Positions 52,077 to 61,270 of a stretch of DNA of 64,000 nucleotides are shown here, piece after piece. The notes under the pieces are model-generated. The model searched no databases and was not told the DNA's origin. It saw nothing but the letters and a program-made list of their open reading frames with translations. Every line of letters starts with the position of its first letter. The stretch's first letter is position 1. Source of the DNA: Fictibacillus barbaricus (GTDB lineage Bacteria; Bacillota; Bacilli; Bacillales; Fictibacillaceae); NCBI RefSeq assembly GCF_014635025.1, contig NZ_BMCE01000001.1, positions 992,001-1,056,000 of the forward strand, given 5' to 3'. The position numbers and the translations under genes are program-made.

Positions 52077-52427
52077 TTAAAGAATATACAGCACGATGGG
52101 AAGCATGTTCCAAGAAACCCATAGCGTTACAATAAATAATAAAGATACCGGAATGACAATTGCATATTGGATCCACTTTGTTGTTCCTGCACTCAACTGC
52201 CAGATTTTCCGAATAACAAGCATTAAAATTGGTATCAAGAATAACAGGGAGAATATTTTCAGCCAAAATACATAAGTGACAGTGTCTGGATCCATCGTAA
52301 GCAAGCTGATCAAACTGACAACAACCATAACAGCTATTACTGGCCAAATCACTTGTTTAACTTTCCTGGAATCGTGTATCGTTAAAAGGTAAAAAGCAAT
52401 TAGGCAGCTAATTAAAAATAAAATCAT
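52077..52427 (-). CDS. Four-helix membrane protein, unknown function
   Basis: 116 residues, four predicted helices: ILFLISCLIAFYLLT, WPVIAVMVVVSLISLL, WLKIFSLLFLIPILMLVI, YAIVIPVSLLFIVTLWV. No family recognised. The start is the ATG at 52427 in an AT-rich region; the RBS is TAGGAGGTCT-like (GGAGGTC). Confidence 0.7.
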   Translation of the reverse strand: MILFLISCLIAFYLLTIHDSRKVKQVIWPVIAVMVVVSLISLLTMDPDTVTYVFWLKIFSLLFLIPILMLVIRKIWQLSAGTTKWIQYAIVIPVSLLFIVTLWVSWNMLPIVLYIL

Positions 52428-52523
52428 AAATAATAGACCTCCAATTCTCTATTTTTAAATCTATTCTATGGATTCAATTTTTATGAGAGGTTAAAAGGAA
52501 ATTAAAGAGAAAGGTGATTACCT

Positions 52524-53072
52524 ATGAAGATAGCAGTACTATTTGGAAGTTCCAGAGATCATGGAAATACAGAGACTTTAACAAAACTGGCTCTTGAAGG
52601 GATGCAGTACACTTCTTTTTACCTCAAAAATTACAAAGTCAATCCTATTGATGATTTGCGTCATACAAAGAGTGGCTTTGTAAAGGTAGATGATGATTAT
52701 GACGAGCTGATGCGAGAGGTTATCCACCACGAAATTCTTATTTTTGCTACCCCTGTATATTGGTACGGAATGAGTGGTGTGATAAAAAAATTTATAGATC
52801 GTTTCTCACAAAGTTTAAGAGATGAATCGCTAAACTTCAAAGATAAAATGGGCCGTAAAAAGGCATTTGTTATTACAGTTGGAGGCGATAACCCGCGGAT
52901 AAAAGCTTTACCACTCATTCAGCAATTTCAATACATCTTTGATTTTTCAGGTACAGAGTTTGCCGGTTATTTGATTGGAAAAGCAAATGCACCTCATGAG
53001 ATACAATCGGATTCTAGAAGTATATCCGATGCTATGGAATTTAGAAAAGTATTACAGAAGCACACAGAATGA
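52524..53072 (+). CDS. NAD(P)H-dependent FMN oxidoreductase (flavodoxin-like)
   Basis: 182 residues of the NADPH-dependent FMN reductase/multimeric flavodoxin family. FMN phosphate-binding loop FGSSRDHGNTETLTKLA at the start and ATPVYWYGMSGVIKKFIDRF for the flavin ring; GGDNP later. Substrate unknown. ATG follows AAAGGTGATTACC. Short terminator overlaps the stop. Confidence 0.88.
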   Translation: MKIAVLFGSSRDHGNTETLTKLALEGMQYTSFYLKNYKVNPIDDLRHTKSGFVKVDDDYDELMREVIHHEILIFATPVYWYGMSGVIKKFIDRFSQSLRDESLNFKDKMGRKKAFVITVGGDNPRIKALPLIQQFQYIFDFSGTEFAGYLIGKANAPHEIQSDSRSISDAMEFRKVLQKHTE

Positions 53073-53089
53073 TGACTGTGTGTTTTTTA
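53061..53089 (+). terminator. Terminator after the oxidoreductase gene
   Basis: CACACAG/CTGTGTG perfect stem around AATGATGA then T-run; overlaps the stop codon. Confidence 0.65.
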
Positions 53090-53201
53090 TATAAAAATAA
53101 ATATATATAAAAATCTTGTAATTTAATGTATTTAATAGAAAAATAGAGAAAAGACAATTCTTGTAAACAATAATAAAAATAATTCAACAAGGATGTAGCC
53201 T

Positions 53202-55031
53202 ATGCGAGAAACTCCGTTTGAATTACAGAATAAAAAACAGTTGCTTCGCACATTTTATGAAGCCGTGAATAACGGGATTATAGTAATAGAACCCTCTGGA
53301 AAAATGATATTTGCCAATACAATAGCTTGCAGCCTTTTAGGGCTGGCTGAAGTGGAAATAGAAGACCGTTTTTTTTATAACCTGCCTTTTAATGTGATAG
53401 ATAAGCATAACCATAACATTTCTCTTCAAGACGTTTACTTAGAATGGGCTAAACAAACCCAAAAAACCGATCCTTTGGAACTTGGTCTGCAGTGCAAAGA
53501 AACAGGGAATATTCAATACGTTCTGGCTGCTGCAGCACCGATATTTGATGGATTTGACCGGCTGGAGCAAATCGTGATTACATTAACTGACAATCAGAAG
53601 TTAATGAACAATGAAAAAGAACTTAGCCGGAGTCGAGAACGTTTTTATTCACTTGTTGATTCGATGGAAGACACTGTTTTTACGCTGGATCAGAACCTTA
53701 TACATACGGGGATCTATGGAAAATGGATGGAGAAGCATCAGGTAAAGCCATCATATTTCTTAGGTAAGACCATACGGGAAGTCTTTGGTGATGATATTGC
53801 TGAAGGGCAAGAGAAAGCATGCCGGCTCGTCTTACAAGGAAGATCTCAGATTTATGAATGGGGTAATGTGCGCAATGGAGAGCGTTATTATTATCAGGCT
53901 ATTCTTTCGCCTATAAAAAACGATCAAGGGCAAGTCGAGGGCATTGTTGGTGTTTCCAGAGATATAACGGAAGGCAAAAGAATGGAAATCGGACTTCGAG
54001 AAAGTGAAGAAAGGTTTCGGCAGTTTGCTGAAAACGCAAAAGATGTATTCTGGATGAAAGATTATGAGACTCGGAAATTATTATATGTTTCTAAAGCATA
54101 TGAACATATATGGGAGCTAGAAGATTCGGAAACATTCGTATCGGTGTTTGATGAAGTTCATCCTGAAGATAATGAATCAGTACAAGAGTTTATAAAGTCG
54201 ATTGCTCAAGGTGAGTCTCAAATTGAGTATCGTATTCAAGGTAAAAATAAAAAAGTGCGCTGGATCAGAACTAGAGCTTTCCCGATAACGAATGACCAAG
54301 AAGAAATTTATCGAATAGCTGGAATTTCTGAAGATATTACAGACCTCAAGGAAAAAGAAGAACTGCTCAGGAAGTCAGATAAACTCACTGTAGTAGGTGA
54401 ACTTGCTGCAGGAATAGCTCATGAGATACGCAATCCGCTAACAAGCATAAAAGGGTTTGTTCAGTTAATGAAACCTGACATGGAGGATCTGCATAGCGAG
54501 ATTATTCTATCAGAAATGGATAGGATTGAATCGATCATCAATGAATTTCTTGTCTTGGCTAAACCACATCAAGAAACAGTCTTTCAGCAAAGAAGTGTAA
54601 ATGATTTTATTAGGCAAACCATTACTCTACTAGATTCCGAAGCAAATCTGAATAATGTTCAATTTGATACACATCTAAGATATGTGCCGAATATCCTTTG
54701 TGAAGGAAATCAGATTAAACAAGTGATAATTAATGTTATAAAGAATGCCATCGAATCTATGCTTAATGGTGGTACGATCTTTGTAGAAACAGGAATTCAT
54801 GATGAAGGGTATGTGTTTATAAAGATAACAGACCAAGGTGAAGGAATAAGTGAGGAACGGCTTGCTAAACTGGGTGAACCTTTTTACTCAAATAAAGAAA
54901 AAGGAATAGGATTAGGTTTGATGGTTTCATTAAAAATAATTGAAAATCATCATGGTAATATTACGTTTGAAAGTATATTAGGTATCGGGACTACCGTCAC
55001 GATCTTGCTTCCTAATAAACTTTTACCATAA
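53202..55031 (+). CDS. Sensor histidine kinase with three PAS domains (KinA-like)
   Basis: 609 residues, soluble, no membrane helix. PAS domains at about 12-105, 143-260 and 262-385; HisKA with phospho-acceptor H407 in GIAHEIRNPLTSIKGF; HATPase with VIKNAIESM, DQGEGISEERL and GIGLGLMV. Size and three-PAS layout match KinA of the Spo0 phosphorelay, so it probably phosphorylates Spo0F, but no partner is adjacent. Signal unknown. Confidence 0.9.
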   Translation: MRETPFELQNKKQLLRTFYEAVNNGIIVIEPSGKMIFANTIACSLLGLAEVEIEDRFFYNLPFNVIDKHNHNISLQDVYLEWAKQTQKTDPLELGLQCKETGNIQYVLAAAAPIFDGFDRLEQIVITLTDNQKLMNNEKELSRSRERFYSLVDSMEDTVFTLDQNLIHTGIYGKWMEKHQVKPSYFLGKTIREVFGDDIAEGQEKACRLVLQGRSQIYEWGNVRNGERYYYQAILSPIKNDQGQVEGIVGVSRDITEGKRMEIGLRESEERFRQFAENAKDVFWMKDYETRKLLYVSKAYEHIWELEDSETFVSVFDEVHPEDNESVQEFIKSIAQGESQIEYRIQGKNKKVRWIRTRAFPITNDQEEIYRIAGISEDITDLKEKEELLRKSDKLTVVGELAAGIAHEIRNPLTSIKGFVQLMKPDMEDLHSEIILSEMDRIESIINEFLVLAKPHQETVFQQRSVNDFIRQTITLLDSEANLNNVQFDTHLRYVPNILCEGNQIKQVIINVIKNAIESMLNGGTIFVETGIHDEGYVFIKITDQGEGISEERLAKLGEPFYSNKEKGIGLGLMVSLKIIENHHGNITFESILGIGTTVTILLPNKLLP

Positions 55032-55040
55032 TCTATTAAA

Positions 55041-55075
55041 GCACATTTCAGCCAGTCTGAAATGTGCCTTTTTTT
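55041..55075 (+). terminator. Terminator after the kinase gene
   Basis: GCACATTTCAG/CTGAAATGTGC 11-bp stem around CCAGT then T-run. Confidence 0.88.
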
Positions 55076-55250
55076 GCTTGCTGACTAAGTGTTTATAACT
55101 TTTTTATTAAGGGTAAATGTAGAGGAGAAGCATGAAAAATCAGATCTATATGATTGAAATGAATTGACGTAAAATTGTGAACAATCCTGATTCATGCTAC
55201 CCTAGTATAGTAGGGGAATCAAAAAAATGGGATATTCAAGGAGGATAAGA

Positions 55251-56036
55251 ATGAAAGATTTCAAGAAAAAATTGGGTGTTTTAGTGGTGGTTTTTTTAAT
55301 GTCTTTATTGGCTGCTTGTGGCAGCAGTGATTCAAGTGATGGGGGACCTGAACTGAAAAATGAAGGAGAATTTAATTTTATTGTTTCTGGTGAGTTCCCT
55401 CCATTTAGTTCAGTTGATAGCAGTGGAGAACTAACAGGCTTTGACGTTGCAGTAGGTAAAGCTATAGCAGATGAACTAGGGTTAAAAGCCGTACCGGAAA
55501 AGTTTAAGTTTCATGGTGCTGTATCCGCAATAAAGGCAGATCGTTTTGACGCAGCAGTGGCAAGTCATACAATCACTGAAGATCGAAAGAAGGCAGTGAA
55601 TTTTAGCGAGCCATATTATTATTCAGGTCCTGTTATATTCACAAGACCAGATAGTGATATTAAAACAAAAGAAGATTTAAAAGGAAAAGAAGTTGCTGTT
55701 TCAAAAGGTTCTACCTATGAAAAATCCGCTCAAGATTATACAGATCAAATTAAAAATTATGACAGTGATGCGACAGCACTGCGTGCGCTAAGTGAAGGGA
55801 AGCATGACGCGGTGATTACAGATGCGATCACAGGAAAACAAGCGATAGAAAAAGGATTTAAGATTGTGGAACAAGAACAGCTAGGTACGAGTGAACAAGC
55901 GATAGCTGTTAAAAAAGAAGATAAAGAACTGTTAAAAGCAATCAATGAAGCTTTAAAGAAGCTTAAGGATAGCGGAGAGCTTGCTAAACTCAGTGAAAAA
56001 TACGTCGGTGCTGATATCACGAAAAAGCCTGAATAA
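55251..56036 (+). CDS. Amino-acid ABC transporter substrate-binding lipoprotein
   Basis: 261 residues, solute-binding family 3. Lipoprotein signal: MKDFKKKLG, then VFLMSLLAACGSS with lipobox LAAC. Ligand-binding marks: FTRPDS, GFDVAVGKAIADELGL and EPYYYSGP. ATG at 55251 follows AAGGAGG. The first gene of a three-gene polar amino-acid uptake cassette; a hairpin separates it from the permease. Upstream CCCTA/TAGGG repeat (55200-55215) is of unknown meaning. Confidence 0.92.
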   Translation: MKDFKKKLGVLVVVFLMSLLAACGSSDSSDGGPELKNEGEFNFIVSGEFPPFSSVDSSGELTGFDVAVGKAIADELGLKAVPEKFKFHGAVSAIKADRFDAAVASHTITEDRKKAVNFSEPYYYSGPVIFTRPDSDIKTKEDLKGKEVAVSKGSTYEKSAQDYTDQIKNYDSDATALRALSEGKHDAVITDAITGKQAIEKGFKIVEQEQLGTSEQAIAVKKEDKELLKAINEALKKLKDSGELAKLSEKYVGADITKKPE

Positions 56037-56045
56037 TGGTGTGAG

Positions 56046-56085
56046 AGCCGCCCGCATGGTTTATTGCAGGGTGGCTTTCTTTTTA
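56046..56085 (+). terminator. Intercistronic hairpin/attenuator between binding protein and permease
   Basis: AGCCGCCC (56046-56053) and GGGTGGCT (56069-56076), one G-U, then TTCTTTTT. Likely lowers read-through so binding protein exceeds permease. Confidence 0.6.
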
Positions 56086-56143
56086 TCAGTAAAGATAGTG
56101 AAAAATTAAGGTAGAAAAGAGAGGAAAAGGGGAGGAGTATGGC

Positions 56144-56803
56144 ATGTTTGATCTCGCACACATTATAGACGTATTAATGGAAAGTTACCCGCTCTTTATT
56201 AAAGGACTTTGGATTACATTAAAACTTACCTTTGTTTCCATTCTAATTGGTACAGGTATCGGACTTGTGTTTGCTCTATTTAAGATTTCAGGGATCAAGG
56301 TGTTGAATTGGATTGCTAATATCTATATCGCACTTATTCGGGGTACACCCTTAATCGTTCAGATTTTTATCTTTTATTTTGGACTTGCTGAACTTGGCAT
56401 ATCTGCTTTTTGGTCTGCTGCTTTTGGTCTTGCTATGCATAACGGGGCTTATATTGCAGAGATCTTTAGAGGCTCCATCCAGTCTGTTGATAAGGGGCAA
56501 ATGGAAGCAGGACGCTCATTAGGAATGACTTACGGACTTACGATGCGAAGAATTATATTGCCCCAAGCTTTTAAAAGAGCACTTCCACCACTTGGCAATC
56601 AATTCATAATCGGCCTTAAAGATTCTTCACTTGCATCGTTCATCGCTCTAAACGAACTGTTTAGTATTGCAACAACACAAGGGTCTAGAACATTTGATGA
56701 AATGACCTACTTGATCATCGTAGGTTTATATTATCTAATCCTCGTCCTTCTTTTCACTCTACTTGTAAACCTGTTGGAAAAGAAACTTTCAGCTGGAGAA
56801 TAG
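56144..56803 (+). CDS. Amino-acid ABC transporter permease
   Basis: 219 residues of the HisM/GlnP type with five helices. EAA loop GRSLGMTYGLTMRRIILPQA. First helix WITLKLTFVSILIGTGIGLVF. RBS GGGGAGGAG. The ATPase gene starts 13 bases on. Confidence 0.93.
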   Translation: MFDLAHIIDVLMESYPLFIKGLWITLKLTFVSILIGTGIGLVFALFKISGIKVLNWIANIYIALIRGTPLIVQIFIFYFGLAELGISAFWSAAFGLAMHNGAYIAEIFRGSIQSVDKGQMEAGRSLGMTYGLTMRRIILPQAFKRALPPLGNQFIIGLKDSSLASFIALNELFSIATTQGSRTFDEMTYLIIVGLYYLILVLLFTLLVNLLEKKLSAGE

Positions 56804-56815
56804 GAGGCGTTTGAG

Positions 56816-57550
56816 TTGAAAAAAGAAATGATACGGATTGAGAATTTAAAAAAGAGCTTTGGTGATCTAGAAGTCTTAAAAGAAGTCAATTTAGAAGTTC
56901 ATGAAAGTGATGTAGTCGTGTTAATCGGAGCGAGTGGGTCGGGAAAAAGCACCTTGCTTCGATGCATAAACTTCCTAGAGATAAAAAACGGCGGAAGAAT
57001 CGTTATCGAAGGGGAAGAAATTGATCCTAAATCGCATAACTTAAACGAAGTGCGGCAAAAAGTGGGGATGGTGTTTCAGCACTTTAATCTCTTTCCTCAT
57101 AAAACCGTTCTGGAAAACGTTATGGAGGCACCTGTTATGGTGAAAAATCAAAATAAATCAGAAGCTGAAAAAGAAGCAAAAGCCTTGCTAGGGAAAGTTG
57201 GACTATCAGATAAAGCAGATGTGTATCCAGCAAAACTATCTGGCGGACAGAAGCAACGTGTTGCAATAGCCAGGGCACTTGCCATGAAACCGGATATTAT
57301 GCTTTTTGATGAGCCGACCTCAGCACTTGACCCAGAACTAGTCGGAGAAGTATTAGCTACAATGAAGGAACTTGCACAAGAAGGTATGACGATGGTCGTT
57401 GTGACACATGAGATGGGATTCGCAAAAGAAGTGGCAGATGAAGTGGTATATATGCATGACGGTCAGATTTGGGAAAGAGGAAGACCTGATGAGCTGTTCA
57501 ATCATCCAAAAGAAGATCGTACGAAAGACTTTTTAAGTTCTATTCTATAA
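56816..57550 (+). CDS. Amino-acid ABC transporter ATP-binding protein
   Basis: 244 residues. Walker [11 protein letters not shown]-loop [10 protein letters not shown], signature [15 protein letters not shown], Walker [16 protein letters not shown]-loop VVTHEMGFA. GlnQ-type. TTG start with AGGAGG upstream (a nearby TTG at 56811 is out of frame). Completes the cassette; exact amino acid unknown. Confidence 0.95.
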   Translation: MKKEMIRIENLKKSFGDLEVLKEVNLEVHESDVVVLIGASGSGKSTLLRCINFLEIKNGGRIVIEGEEIDPKSHNLNEVRQKVGMVFQHFNLFPHKTVLENVMEAPVMVKNQNKSEAEKEAKALLGKVGLSDKADVYPAKLSGGQKQRVAIARALAMKPDIMLFDEPTSALDPELVGEVLATMKELAQEGMTMVVVTHEMGFAKEVADEVVYMHDGQIWERGRPDELFNHPKEDRTKDFLSSIL

Positions 57551-57557
57551 AAATATG

Positions 57558-57595
57558 AAAAGGTGCAGCATGATAAAGCTGCACCTTTTTAACGT
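57558..57595. terminator. Bidirectional terminator after the ABC cassette
   Basis: AAAAGGTGCAGC/GCTGCACCTTTTT around ATGATAAA between convergent genes. Confidence 0.88.
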
Positions 57596-57598
57596 TTA

Positions 57599-58510
57599 TT
57601 ATATAGTATTTTCGGTGGCCATTGTTTTAGGCTTTCGTTCTTGAATCAACAGAACGGCACCAAGCACAAGTAAAATCCCGGCTGCTTGAATCAGGGATAC
57701 GTTTTCCTTATATATCAACAGCCCCATGATCGTGGCTACTACTGGTTCAATGGTAGACACAATAGAAGCTTTGCTTGCTTCGAGTTGTTTCAAGCCTTGC
57801 GTATAAAACCAATATGCTAAAACGGTCGGAAAAAGCCCAAGACCCATAATATAAAGAATGGCACTCGTACTGAATACATTAGCATCAGAAGATGAAATAT
57901 GACTAGTCGGATAAAGAACAACCATTGCAAATAAAAACGTATAATAGCTAATGGTCAATGTCTCATACTTCTTACCGGCTAACTTCCCAAAGATGCTATA
58001 AAGCGAATATCCAAGTCCAGCCCCTAACCCGATCAACAAACTTTGCATAGAAAGTTCTAATTGAGCTGAAAATACACCTGATACTAGAGTGCAGCCCAGC
58101 AAAGTAACAAACAATGCACACAGCTTTTGCTTCGTAAGTTGTTCTTTAAATACAAAAAGAGATATGATCAGCACAAAAGCAGGAGCAGTGTATAACAGGA
58201 TTGCTGCAATGGCGATTGAAGATGTTTGAATGGTGGTAAAGTAGCACCAATTAAAGAAGGAAACACTCATTACACCTGTACCGAAAAAATACCACAAGTG
58301 AGAGACCTTAATCTTGAGAAGAGAAGGCTGCTGAACGACAATCCATAACAAAAAAAATAGAAACGCACTGGCTGCTCTTAAGAAAACGATTTGTAGAGGA
58401 GTAAAGCCAAGTTCAGCTAATTCTTTTACAAAATAACCAATAATCCCCCAAAGCGAAGCTCCTATGGCTACATAAAAAAAGGCAATCCTCGTTTGATAAG
58501 GCATACCCAT
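57599..58510 (-). CDS. EamA/DMT family transporter
   Basis: 303 residues, ten predicted helices in two EamA repeats (GASLWGIIGYFVKELAELG first; AGLGYSLYSIFGKLAGKKY second). PSMAE-like export family; substrate unknown (metabolite or amino-acid exporter). ATG at 58510 has a near RBS (AAAGGATG). Convergent with the ABC cassette. Confidence 0.88.
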   Translation of the reverse strand: MGMPYQTRIAFFYVAIGASLWGIIGYFVKELAELGFTPLQIVFLRAASAFLFFLLWIVVQQPSLLKIKVSHLWYFFGTGVMSVSFFNWCYFTTIQTSSIAIAAILLYTAPAFVLIISLFVFKEQLTKQKLCALFVTLLGCTLVSGVFSAQLELSMQSLLIGLGAGLGYSLYSIFGKLAGKKYETLTISYYTFLFAMVVLYPTSHISSSDANVFSTSAILYIMGLGLFPTVLAYWFYTQGLKQLEASKASIVSTIEPVVATIMGLLIYKENVSLIQAAGILLVLGAVLLIQERKPKTMATENTI

Positions 58511-58607
58511 TCATCCTTTTCTAACTAAATAATGACTACTAATTGAACTCTAACAAAAAACACCTTTATTGTATATGACAATAAAAGTGTTTTATACCCA
58601 GTTTATC

Positions 58608-59489
58608 TTATTGATTCATTTTTTCTGTGATCTTCTCAACATCCTCTTCTTCTTCTTTCATAATGTCATCGTCAATATCTTCTTTAAATGCAAATGATAG
58701 TAATAAAGAGACTAAGATTCCACCTCCAATGAGATTTCCAATAGTGGCTGGAATTAAATTAAGCAGAATAAATTCATACCAGCTATATTCAAAGCCCTCT
58801 AAAACAGAAATACTGAAATACCCCATATTTGCTACAGCGTGCTGGAAATTTCCAGCTTCGAAAATAATAACTGGCAATAAAATACCGAATATCTTTCCCA
58901 TTACATCACGGGCAGCAGTAGCTAAAACGGCTGCTATGCCAATCAGCCAGTTTGCAAGAATACCAGAGAAAAGAACCTGAAACCATCCCCATGTACCACG
59001 ATCTGTAAATTCCATCTTCTTCTCCATAAATTTTAAGAGCCCTTCATAAAACTCTTTGTCTAATGAGCCTGAAAGATTTAAGAGAAACCCAACAAATAAA
59101 GCTCCTAGAAAATTTCCGATATAACAAATTCCCCAAAATCGAAGAACTTTTTTGCTAATCCAATACTTACTCTGAAGGATATAACTTGGAAGCAAGATAT
59201 TAATCTCTGTAAAAAGAATGGAGCCTGATAAAAAGATCATCGTATACCCTATAGCAAACCCGACACCAGATAAGAGATTATATGTCCCAAGTGTGTCGAC
59301 TTGCATGGAGAGAAGCACGGAGCCAAGTGCCCCAAACGCAATAAAAGCTCCTGCCATAAATGATAAAATAAATTGTGCCAAGTTCGTGATCTGTAGAGAG
59401 GCCTTTCCTTCTTCAATAAAGTATTCAATAATCTGGACGGGGAAAAAGTACTGCCGATCTGGTACATCTACTTTGTTTTTATTTTTCAT
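58608..59489 (-). CDS. Formate/nitrite transporter family channel
   Basis: 293 residues, six helices. FNT family: LSFMAGAFIAFGALGSVLLS, GSILFTEINILLPS, FLGALFVGFL, WLIGIAAVLATAARDVMGKI, GFEYSWYEFILLNLIPATIGNLIGG (parts given). Pentameric channel for formate, nitrite or similar weak acids; related to B. subtilis YwcJ. C-terminal acidic tail (EEEEDVEK). Divergent from the carboxypeptidase over 254 bases. Confidence 0.9.
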   Translation of the reverse strand: MKNKNKVDVPDRQYFFPVQIIEYFIEEGKASLQITNLAQFILSFMAGAFIAFGALGSVLLSMQVDTLGTYNLLSGVGFAIGYTMIFLSGSILFTEINILLPSYILQSKYWISKKVLRFWGICYIGNFLGALFVGFLLNLSGSLDKEFYEGLLKFMEKKMEFTDRGTWGWFQVLFSGILANWLIGIAAVLATAARDVMGKIFGILLPVIIFEAGNFQHAVANMGYFSISVLEGFEYSWYEFILLNLIPATIGNLIGGGILVSLLLSFAFKEDIDDDIMKEEEEDVEKITEKMNQ

Positions 59490-59743
59490 CTATAGTCCCT
59501 CAAATTTTGTCATCCGTCCTACTACTCTTCCCATAACTAGAAACATGCAAAACCAAATTTTTATAAAATTAAGGTCAGTCTTGTTCTTTTTGTTTTTAAA
59601 TACCAAATTCCTATGAGATTTTGCTTAATTGTAGTAATCAAATTGAAACAATAAAGGTTACTATCTTCATGCGAATGGCTCTCTTTTATTCCTATATTAT
59701 TAATATATTCAAATAATAATAGATTTTGGAAGGAGAGAATTCG

Positions 59744-60934
59744 TTGAAGAAGGGTTTTATGTTGTTCATGGGGATTTTGCTTGGAAGCCTATCGATCTGG
59801 AGTCATAAAGGAGAAGCGGCAAGCTACGTAAATCCTAACCAGACGTATACATATGAGATGATGACAAGTAATATCAAAACGCTAGCCCAAAAATACCCGG
59901 GGCTTGTTCAGTATCGGTCACTTGGTAAAACGCCCTACGGCAGAGACATATGGGCAGTGAAGCTGGGGAGAGGGGATGCTACTGTTCTATATAATGCATC
60001 CCATCATGCAAGGGAATGGATTACAACAAACATCGTCATGGAAATGATCGATCAATATAGTGAAAAGTACATGTTAAATAGTTCAATGGATGGCTATAAT
60101 GTTGCGCATGTGCTAAACAATACATCGATATGGTTTATACCTATGACCAATCCAGATGGGGTTACACTTCAGCAAAAAGGATTGGCGGCTTTTCCAACTG
60201 CGTCACATGCAAACCTTATTAAAATGAACGGCGGAAGCAAAGACTTTAAAAGATGGAAATCCAATGCTCAAGGAATTGATCTGAACAGGCAATATCCTGC
60301 CAGATGGGAAGAAATCAATAATAATGCCAAATCGCCTTCTTACAAAGACTATAAAGGAACTGCACCCCTTGTGACTGCTGAAGCTAAAGCAGTTTCAGCA
60401 CTTACTTATTTAGTCGATCCTGAAATAACAAATTCTTACCATACAGCTGGAAGAATTCTTTATTATCATTTTAATTATGGAACCGGAACTTACGAAGGAG
60501 ATAAAACGCTTGGTGCTGCTCTAGCAAACATGACAGGTTATCGGCTGATTCCGCCTGATACAAACTTATCAAGTGGAGGAGGATATAAAGATTGGTTCAT
60601 CCAGAAATTTAAAAGGCCAGGATTTACGTTTGAACTTGCTCCGTATGCAGGTGAAACGAACCCGTCTATCACCATTTTTCCAGAAGAATGGGCAAGAAAT
60701 AAAAAAGCAGGCCTTTACATGGCGATAGAGGGAGATAGGCGCTGGGAGAATCGGATAACACCCTTAACAAAAACAATAACGCTTACGCAAAAGGTACCCC
60801 TTTATGACAGACCAAACGTGAATCACAAAATGGCAGCGGCAAGTTTGTACGCAGGAACATATAAAGTGAATGCCTCATATGGAAACTTTTATCGCATACA
60901 AACGATCCTTGGACCAAAATGGATACTAAGGTAA
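59744..60934 (+). CDS. Secreted M14 zinc carboxypeptidase
   Basis: 396 residues from TTG at 59744 (AAGGAGAG upstream). Signal peptide MKKGFMLFMGILLGSLSIW with likely cleavage at GEA-AS (24-26). Zinc ligands H88 and E91 in SHHAREW and H233 in NSYHTAGR; substrate Arg in DLNRQYP; catalytic E298 in FTFELAPYAG. About 340-396 resembles an SH3-like wall-binding domain (VPLYDRPN, GNFYRIQTI). Removes C-terminal residues from peptides or cell-wall peptide stems; substrate unknown. Confidence 0.9.
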   Translation: MKKGFMLFMGILLGSLSIWSHKGEAASYVNPNQTYTYEMMTSNIKTLAQKYPGLVQYRSLGKTPYGRDIWAVKLGRGDATVLYNASHHAREWITTNIVMEMIDQYSEKYMLNSSMDGYNVAHVLNNTSIWFIPMTNPDGVTLQQKGLAAFPTASHANLIKMNGGSKDFKRWKSNAQGIDLNRQYPARWEEINNNAKSPSYKDYKGTAPLVTAEAKAVSALTYLVDPEITNSYHTAGRILYYHFNYGTGTYEGDKTLGAALANMTGYRLIPPDTNLSSGGGYKDWFIQKFKRPGFTFELAPYAGETNPSITIFPEEWARNKKAGLYMAIEGDRRWENRITPLTKTITLTQKVPLYDRPNVNHKMAAASLYAGTYKVNASYGNFYRIQTILGPKWILR

Positions 60935-61061
60935 ATATAGTTCATCTTTAACAAGTTTTTATTTTTCAAGATATTAAACCAGAAGTAATCACATGAACCA
61001 GTTTCCTCATGGTGGACCAACTCAATAATCGAGGTCTCTACAATAGAATATAGTAAAAAGG

Positions 61062-61093
61062 AGCTTTGACTTAAATCGGTCAAAGCTTTTTTG
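61062..61093 (+). terminator. Terminator, probably for the carboxypeptidase transcript
   Basis: AGCTTTGAC/GTCAAAGCT stem around TTAAATCG then T-run. It lies 128 bases after the carboxypeptidase stop. The rest of the 336-base gap to 61271 holds no gene that I see. Confidence 0.78.
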
Positions 61094-61216
61094 TATAGAA
61101 TGTCCTATATGATTAAAATATCAAAATACTACTTTATAAGGAGTATATATAGTAAAGAATATGTGTTTTTTAAGAATTACTAGCTTTTATAATATTGTTT
61201 GAATATTATGATAATT

Positions 61217-61240
61217 AAATGAATGGCTGCTCATTCATTT
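61217..61240 (+). promoter_or_regulatory. TetR-type operator upstream of the YhgE-like gene
   Basis: Perfect 9-bp inverted repeat AAATGAATG (61217-61225) and CATTCATTT (61232-61240) around GCTGCT, 30 bases before the start codon. TGAATG...CATTCA is the common TetR/AcrR half-site form, and yhgE-like genes are often beside a TetR gene; none is in this window. Confidence 0.6.
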
Positions 61241-61270
61241 TGTGTTAAACAACCTTAGGGAGGTGAATGA

